Positions 57,927 through 64,000 of a DNA stretch of 64,000 nucleotides are shown here, one piece after another. The DNA is from Vitellaria paradoxa (lineage: Eukaryota; Streptophyta; Magnoliopsida; Ericales; Sapotaceae). The position numbers were made by a program, and so were the translations under genes. The stretch lies in NCBI GenBank assembly GCA_019916065.1, contig CM034233.1, positions 47,756,141-47,820,140 on the forward strand, given 5' to 3'. Each line of letters starts with the position of its first letter. Within the stretch, counting starts at the first letter, position 1. Below the pieces are notes generated by a model, which saw only the letters and a list, made by a program, of their open reading frames with translations, searched no databases and was not told the DNA's origin.

Positions 57927-58736
57927 ATAAAAACTCATTGTTCAATTACAATTTCTTTTTTAATAGAACTTTTTTGTTGATAAGGATCCTATTAAACTTC
58001 ATTTAAGGTGATTCTTATTTTTTTCAACTTCCATTTTTTAATGTCTCAACATCATTTTAAAAGAAAATTAAAAATTAAAATTAAAACTACTATAAATGAA
58101 ATTAGAAATTAAAGTGGTGCAATGGTAATAATACAAACTCAATTGTAATGCTGGATTTATTTATGTAAAATAAAAAGAAAAATCTTGAAAACAAAATCAA
58201 AGTAACACGAAAGTAAGATTACTCTAAGCAATCTTTACTTTTTATATGTAAACAAATGAGATATAAATACGAATTCAAAATTCATTCATTTTATCATTAA
58301 TTACTTATTTAGATGCATATGGATCATTTAGTTTTTTATCGGTCAACTACATGTAATAAATATAAAATTATTCAAATAAGAAAATAAATAAATAAATAAC
58401 AACATGGGTAATTTTGTAATAAAAAATAAATTAGGATTAGTGACAATTTAGTAACAACATTAAAACATCAAGAAAATTTTTGACATTTCACAAAAAAAGA
58501 AAAAAGGGCAATTGACCTACTTGTCCCAACGTGGATACACCTTTGTGAATGGTTACAACTTTTTTAAAATAAAATAAATTATATTATATTAATTAAATAA
58601 AAACATATAAACATAAAAAAGTATTTCGCTTATACTTACGCTCTAACAAAACAACATAAAAGAAAAAAATTTACACAAAAATTAATAATATAATAATAAT
58701 AGTAAACTTTTTTTTTTAGAAAAGATAAGTCAATAC

Positions 58737-59418
58737 CAGAGATGGACAGTGGCCCGCTGGCCCTAAGAACCTGCCTAGCCCAACTTGATATTAATTTATG
58801 GGGCTTGGGTGTGGAAATTTAGTTCATAGGGCTAGGTTGGCCAGGCAAATTTTTTTAGGTTCAAGCATCGCAGCGTGGCTTGGCCTGAAGTTAATAAGCG
58901 AGTCAATTGAAAATTCCACACCCCCCAACAAACAAAATCTAGCCCTACTTTTTCTCTCTATCCCCACAAACCCTAGCACAAACATTTAGCCATTCTTCCT
59001 TTCTTCTCATTCTATAATATAAACTTTGTATTTCTCACTCTTGCTTTCTTCTTCATCTCTTTGGCCTTCGTTATTCTCTCTTCTATCTTCTTCATCTCAG
59101 TCTCTTTTTTCAGTATCTCTCTTCCCAAAATCCTTTAATCTCATCGGTGAATTGGCATTGATTTATTTGATCAGTTATGTGTAGATCATTAATTTTAGAA
59201 CATAAGAAGGAAAAAAAAGTAAAAAAACGATAGTAGCTTAACATGGCAACTAAAAGCAATTTTGTAAATACTTCGGCACAATGGACGGATTTGAGTTCTA
59301 ATTTTTAGTACTGGATGGGCTTGGGTTCATAGTTTTCAGTTCGGTATCAGGCTGGGTCGAGCTTGGGCTTAGTGCTCAAAGACTTGGCCCAAATGAGCCT
59401 AGCCTATGTCCAACCCTA
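58737..59418 (+). mobile_element. Non-autonomous hAT element, 682 bp
   Basis: Ends read CAGAGATGGACA on the left and, reverse-complemented, TAGGGTTGGACA on the right. An exact 8-base duplication GTCAATAC lies at 58729-58736 and 59419-59426. The subterminal regions are rich in GGGC/GGCC words. The interior keeps a CTATAATATAAAC TATA-like stretch near 59012 and a long pyrimidine-rich leader to about 59130, as if the promoter and leader of an ancestral transposase gene had been kept while the coding part was lost. Strand is taken from that leader. Confidence 0.85.
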
Positions 59419-59426
59419 GTCAATAC

Positions 59427-60903
59427 CATTAAAATCCAACATTAATATTATATGATATTTAGTAAGTTAATAACCAACCACTATTGGTGTGAACTTCTAA
59501 ACAAATTCTATGGTTGTAATGCTTAGAAGGGGAAATAAATTAATCGATCCAGACAATTGTTGTCGGCTTTCTTTTTTATGAATCATAATTTCACATTATT
59601 ATTAGTGCTTCAAATTAATGAAAAAAATAGTGTGAGGAGTGAAAGAAAAAACATATGAGTTTTTACTAGTGAAACAATCACAACATAGAATATCACTTAC
59701 AACATAGGATATCACTGTGTACGGCATGTTGTATTTATTATCTATATAGATATGACATAATTTTGTTAATATAAAAGATCAAGCGAAAAGGCCGTTGATT
59801 TTCATTTGAAATAGTGATGGCTCATATGGACTTAAAAATGACACAAATAAAAATATATTTAAAAGTGCAATAAAGAATAATTATGACATTCTGTTAGTAG
59901 TATTATTATTTGTATTAATTAGAAAGAAAAAGTTATAATTTTTATACTTGATGATTAGCACATAATATTGTACATTTATACACATTTTTAAAGGTGCTAA
60001 TTGTATAAATATATTCACTAGAGAGTATTGATAGCTTATTGTATATTTCTCAATACATTTGTGTCTTGTGTTGATTACCATTTTCATGGATTAATTCTAG
60101 GCACTTGGAGAACTAAATACCTTATGGAATGCAATTGAAGGAGTCTCGAATAAATTTTCTGACTTATTCTTCATGTGTCTTGTTCAATAGTTCATTAGAT
60201 ATTGAAAAGACAAAGTGAGGTAAAGTAAATCAAGTTTATTAGTCTTCAATTAGAGAACTGAGATTGACATTACTCAACTAGATTTACTAATCTTAAAATG
60301 AATTGAACAAATTAAGTTTATTAGTCACCAATAAGTGGACCGATATCAAACATAAATTGAAATAAAACAAACTGAATTTATTGATGTTGATGAATAAACT
60401 AATTGAGAAACATTTTATTGCATGTAATAAGAATAGTTAAAAAAAAAAAGCTACATTAAACTTCTCCTAGAAAGACAAGGTAAAATACCAAAGTGTTAAG
60501 TGTTTGATTGATTATTCATTTTCCTAAACATATTTTTTATGTATTTATCAGAAAAATATAATAACTTTCAATAATCACTATGCTATTTCTTGAATAACTT
60601 CTCTTATGATCAAGGGCAGAGTTAAGATTTATTTTTGCCGTGGGCTATCAAATGGAGATAATTTTTTTCCATCATAATTAATTACCAATCTAAATAGCTA
60701 AACTTGTCAACTTGAGTGATCGTTTGAGAAATAAAGCTAGTAGCTTAACTACTGGCTATTAGTTTTTTAGTAGCTAGCTTTTTAGCTTTTTGTTAATTTC
60801 ACATTTTTGCTCCTCATTGTTTAAAATGTAAGAGGAGAGTTACCCTAAATTTGAGTGCTTGCTTTGTCGGCAGGGCATGCCCATGCAATCCATGGTGTCA
60901 GTG
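59427..60903. other. Unassigned AT-rich DNA
   Basis: No gene, terminal repeat or tandem array found. Occasional short phrases recur, such as TTTATTAGTC near 60235 and 60320, without a clear unit. Confidence 0.45.
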
Positions 60904-61062
60904 GATCCTAGGTATCAACATTTGGAAACTCGCATGGCATGCATTTCTATGCCAGGTGACCTCTCTATTCACGTGATATATAGATCCCAGGGATCAACAT
61001 TTGGAAACTAGCATGACATGCATTTATGTGCCAGGTGACCTCTCTATTCACGTGATATATAT
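60904..61062. repeat. 79-bp direct duplication
   Basis: GATCC(T/C)AGG(T/G)ATCAACATTTGG starts at 60904 and 60983. The two copies continue to match through GCATG(G/A)CATGCATTT and CACGTGATATATA. The second copy runs into an ATATATAT stretch. Confidence 0.9.
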
Positions 61063-61624
61063 AATATATATATATTGTAGTTTGAGGACTCACCTATATG
61101 TGCCTCACTTAGGACACAAAGCAAAACCACCAGTCTAAATTTTTGGCTAAGTAGGACTGCTCTGCTTTTTAGCTCATCTCTTTCTCTCTCTCTATCTATG
61201 CAATCTGAATGAATGGATGGGAAAATGGGCATAAAAGGAAAGGGAAAAGAAATGGCTGAGCTTGACAGGCTTCAACTTTATCTCTTTCTATGTGTTAATC
61301 ATTTAATTTCTCTTATAAATGGGTGGGCAAAAGAGTACCTTTAGAAAATTTATGGTTTTGTACCTAATTTTAGAGATGTTAAAATTATTCATACCCGACA
61401 GGTATTCGTTCCCCTGTCCAATTCGATTTTTTAAGAAAATGGGTACAAAATTTACCAAACACGAAAAAATTAACACAAATAAAACTAAAATACGCTATTA
61501 TATAATATATATATTGGCAAAATAAAATTCTTAATTCTTAATTCCCTATAGGTAAAAGTACCATCCATTTTAATAAATTAACTAAAATTTCGTAGTGATT
61601 CTAAAAAGCAATGAAAGCAATTTT

Positions 61625-61880
61625 CTTTTTGTTAGGTTTATTATTTTGATTGATGACAATTAAGAGTCCAATTTTGAGTATATAAAGTTTTTGAAGTGTC
61701 TTTAATCGAGTCTTGTTAGTTAAGTCGTTCCTTGGTTCAAAGAAGATTGCTTCAAACAACTTTTGTAATAGGAAAAGAGCTTGAAAGGAGTTCAAACACT
61801 CAATATTCTAGAAAAAAAGTTTGAGGGGAGTTCAAGCACTCAACATTCTGGAAAAGGTTGAGCGGTCCGCATGATTGTAA
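61625..61880. repeat. Possible Copia LTR fragment with a 38-bp duplication
   Basis: TGTTAGGTTTATTATTTTG at 61630 followed by ATTGATGACAATTAAGAG resembles the start of SIRE/Maximus-type Copia LTRs. Further on, a phrase GGAGTTCAA(A/G)CACTCAA(T/C)ATTCT is present twice, near 61788 and 61829. No second LTR is in the window, so the assignment is weak. Confidence 0.3.
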
Positions 61881-62065
61881 TAACCTATATATATATTTTT
61901 TAATTTTTAAATAAATATGTTATTACAAAAAAATTAATTAAATTGAATTGTTATAACTTTGCTTGACCAAACAAGGCCTTAGGATATTTTGTTTTGTTTT
62001 GGCCAAACATGGCCTAATGAAAATGCTTGGAGAATAAGTAGCTATAAAGCTACTGGACGCATGGC

Positions 62066-62092
62066 ATGAAAAAAAAAAAAAAAAAAAAAAAG
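62066..62092. repeat. Poly(A) run
   Basis: About 24 consecutive A. It could be the tail of an old retroposed copy, but no matching flanking duplication was found. Confidence 0.9.
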
Positions 62093-62172
62093 ATGAAACG
62101 TGGCACCCAAAATGGGTGTTGGTGGCACCCTAAGCTCCTTAATCACCTCCCCTACCCCTTAAGCCTCATGAT

Positions 62173-62175
62173 TGC

Positions 62176-62206
<31 letters not shown>

Positions 62207-62220
62207 TGTGTGTGTGTGCT
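62173..62220. repeat. Alternating purine-pyrimidine tract with inverted repeat
   Basis: GCGCGTGCGCGCGCGCA, then (CA)n, then a central CATG, then (TG)n. Nearly the whole 46-base tract alternates purine and pyrimidine. The (CA)n and (TG)n arms can pair. Confidence 0.92.
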
Positions 62221-62235
62221 ATATGTGGGGGGAGT

Positions 62236-62370
62236 AAACCAAGAAAGAAGAAGAAAAAAAGACGAGAAGAGAAGAAACAGAGAGAGAGAAAGAGTGAGAG
62301 AGAGAGAGAAAGGAGAGAAGAGAGAGACAAATAAGAGAGGAGAGAGAAAGAGGAAGGAAAAAGAAAGGAT
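62236..62370. repeat. GA-rich low-complexity stretch
   Basis: GAGAGAGAAAGAG-type sequence for about 130 bases. Long open frames across it on both strands are low complexity and are not genes. Confidence 0.85.
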
Positions 62371-62829
62371 TTAAGTTCAGGAATAGCAGAGTTTGGTATT
62401 TTCAATGTTGTGATCATCGTGACAGTGTCAGATCGTGGTAATTTGGCCAAAGATGAAAAATACGAGGGAGCGAAGTTTCAAACCTTTAAGGTTTTTTCAT
62501 AGTTTCTTCATTTTTTATTCAGATCTGAGGTAGAGAAATTAATGTATTATTTATACTTTTTGTAATAGGGATACAATTGTGAGTTTAAGTTTATATTATT
62601 ATTAAATCAATATTAAGTTTGATAGCTAGATTTTCAGTGACACTAAAATTGTGATTAGATTTATAAAATTTTCTATTCAATGCTGAAACATACTATGATA
62701 TGTTAAAATAAGGTGAATATGTGTTCATTGTGAAATAGATGATAAAATGGAGACGTGAAATTATGAAAGATAACACACTCACAGATATTATTTCTAAACT
62801 TTAACAACGTAAAAGGAAAATCTAAGAAA

Positions 62830-64000
62830 ATGTTGATTTTGGGGAAAGTGAGGATACTATACAAAATAGGGGGTCATGAGATACCCTTGGGTTGAAAGAC
62901 CCTAAATTTGCACAAGGTTGGTGATCGTGCCCGTGGACTAGTAATCCACAAAGACGACGGAAATGTTAAAGGCTCATCGTGACCCTTAGACTCAGATCTA
63001 TAAACGATGACGCAGGGGTGCTTCGCGACCCGTATATTTATACAAACTGGCGATATTTTGGACACCACTTTGCTTGTGGGACAGTCTTGTGATTGAGCAC
63101 ATATAATGTTATTTCATCATGATTTTACAATGGGTTTTAAGTGTTTTATCTTCATAAATCTTGGAAGTTATAATAAAGTGAGCTAAATTGCATATTTTTG
63201 GATGTTTGCAGGTGTTTGGTGATCAAATTGAAGAGAAAAGAGGTAAATGTGAGCTGAAGGAGGTAAGGGGCTGAAGTTGGAACTGATGGGCACCCCTCAG
63301 AAGTGGTGGCCGCCCCACAGAGGCCACGAGCGCCCCACCCAAAAGCAGATGGGCGCCCACCGAGAGGTGATTTTGGAGAAAAAGTTCAAGTGTCAGAGGT
63401 ATTTCATCGAGCAGTTGGTGGAGGCTACCCACGGGCGCCCCACCTTTAATCAGATGGGTGCCCGCCGAGAGGGTGTTTTGGGGTTGTTTCGTTGGGAAAT
63501 TCATCAAACACCTTTGACAACCAAGCCACGGGCGCCCCACATCAGCCATGGGCGCCCCTGATGACTTCTCCAGCACATGTTCAGGAGGATGTTTAGAGTG
63601 TGATTTTACCATTATGTCTTTGAACTATGTAATAATGTAAAAGGGAAAATTTTCTATTGTATAGGGGTTCAAAACCCTAGGAAAAGTTCAGATTTTATTT
63701 TCTAAGAGTTTTATGTAAGGATTACATTCGAAGTGTACAAGGGATTGGGGATTTTGCTTTTCGCTTGGGATTGATCAAGCATTACTTTGTCATCACTTTA
63801 AGATTGATGTGTAAGTTACTTGTTGATTCGTTTTAATAACAAATTTCAAGTTCTTTGTGTTTCGTTTCTTAAATTTGCTTTGTAGTGTTTCGTAGTCTTA
63901 GTTTGGATTGATTTGCTTTTGAAATTGTTTCAAATCTTTTCAGTCTATTTCGTTCTTGTGTTTTGTTGCACGTTGAAATGTTTTTCTTTTCGAATTGCTT
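62830..64000 (+). mobile_element. Possible Athila-type LTR, running off the right edge
   Basis: The order of parts suggests an LTR: TTTGCAGGTGTTTGGTGATCA (63205-63225) ahead of a purine-rich stretch, a GGGCGCCC-bearing block (63285-63560), then TGTATAGGGGTTCAAAACCC and a GGGATTGATCAAGCATT phrase near 63768. I recall similar phrases in Athila LTRs. No second copy, PBS or coding part is in the window, so boundaries and identity are unproven. Confidence 0.35.
63285..63560. repeat. Array of eight spaced GGGCGCCC-like motifs
   Basis: Motifs at 63285-63296, 63307-63318, 63328-63340, 63348-63360, 63431-63443, 63453-63466, 63528-63540 and 63548-63559. They are all variants of the palindrome GGGCGCCC, often in pairs of the form GATGGGCGCCC and ACGGGCGCCCCAC about 20 bases apart. 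The block is far more GC-rich than its surroundings. Both strands are open over it (63277-63561 and 63223-63612), which I regard as a composition effect. Confidence 0.75.

Larger units (their letters stand above)
55042..58728. other. Low-complexity intergenic DNA, no gene called
   Basis: Contains microsatellites, MITE-like segments and one leader-like pyrimidine stretch, listed separately. No reading frame that I recognise. Sequence at 56340-56700 is of more ordinary composition but has no clear coding or splice signals. Confidence 0.45.

Noticed and set aside
62066..62450. Lys/Arg/Glu-rich plus-strand and Ser/Leu-rich minus-strand frames
   Set aside because: Products of poly(A), CA/TG and GA-rich repeats.
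63223..63612. Overlapping frames of 94 and 129 codons on opposite strands
   Set aside because: Open on both strands because of the GC-rich motif array; Pro/His/Arg-rich with no known domain and no splice or leader signals. Kept only as a repeat.
1..64000. Bacterial operon, phage or plasmid content
   Set aside because: No long uninterrupted genes, no ribosome-binding-site pattern; all recognisable genes are plant transposon genes.

Overview
The window looks like repeat-filled, intergenic nuclear DNA of a flowering plant, probably a eudicot with a large genome. The signs are strong AT richness, spliced gene structures, a Cassandra retrotransposon carrying 5S rRNA sequence, Tat-lineage and chromovirus Ty3/gypsy elements, CACTA and hAT DNA transposons, and no intact host gene. 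I cannot name the species. No tRNA, 45S rRNA, CRISPR or bacterial-type gene was seen. All recognisable coding sequence belongs to transposable elements, and most of it is broken by stops and frameshifts.

Layout. 1-2516 is unassigned DNA with an array of short palindromic motifs (618-1129). 2517-13442 is a complete but degenerate CACTA transposon on the minus strand, with matching ends, a TAA target duplication, two decayed genes and long internal tandem arrays. 13446-17765 is AT-rich DNA with a retroposon-like insertion flanked by 17-bp repeats (15051-15306) and several local duplications.

17766-46850 is one nest of five LTR retrotransposons. The outermost, element D, is a minus-strand Tat-type Ty3/gypsy element. 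Its 3' LTR was hit by element A, now a solo LTR (18382-37733, duplication TAACA). A was hit by element B, a minus-strand chromovirus (about 19612-36371). An LTR of B was hit by element C, a plus-strand Tat element (20867-31527, duplication GCTAT). The internal part of B holds a Cassandra element (34144-34822) exactly where B has lost its gag-RT half. The uninterrupted second LTR of B shows the site of C before insertion.

The most interesting coding feature is an antisense, intron-containing gene between the integrase and the 3' LTR of element C (30114-27521, minus strand). Its splice sites join in phase, and its Transposase_28-like and coiled-coil parts recur at the same position in element D (38269-40327, plus strand). 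In both elements a tandem repeat (112 bp in C, about 106 bp in D) lies between integrase and this gene.

46851-64000 holds a short hAT-type element (47574-48088), a non-autonomous CACTA element (49509-51319, duplication ACC), a deleted Ty3/gypsy element E (52406-55041), a second hAT element (58737-59418, duplication GTCAATAC), MITE-like stretches, microsatellites, and at the right edge a possible Athila-type LTR with a spaced GGGCGCCC array. No cellular defence or metabolic system is present. The unusual biology here is transposon architecture.
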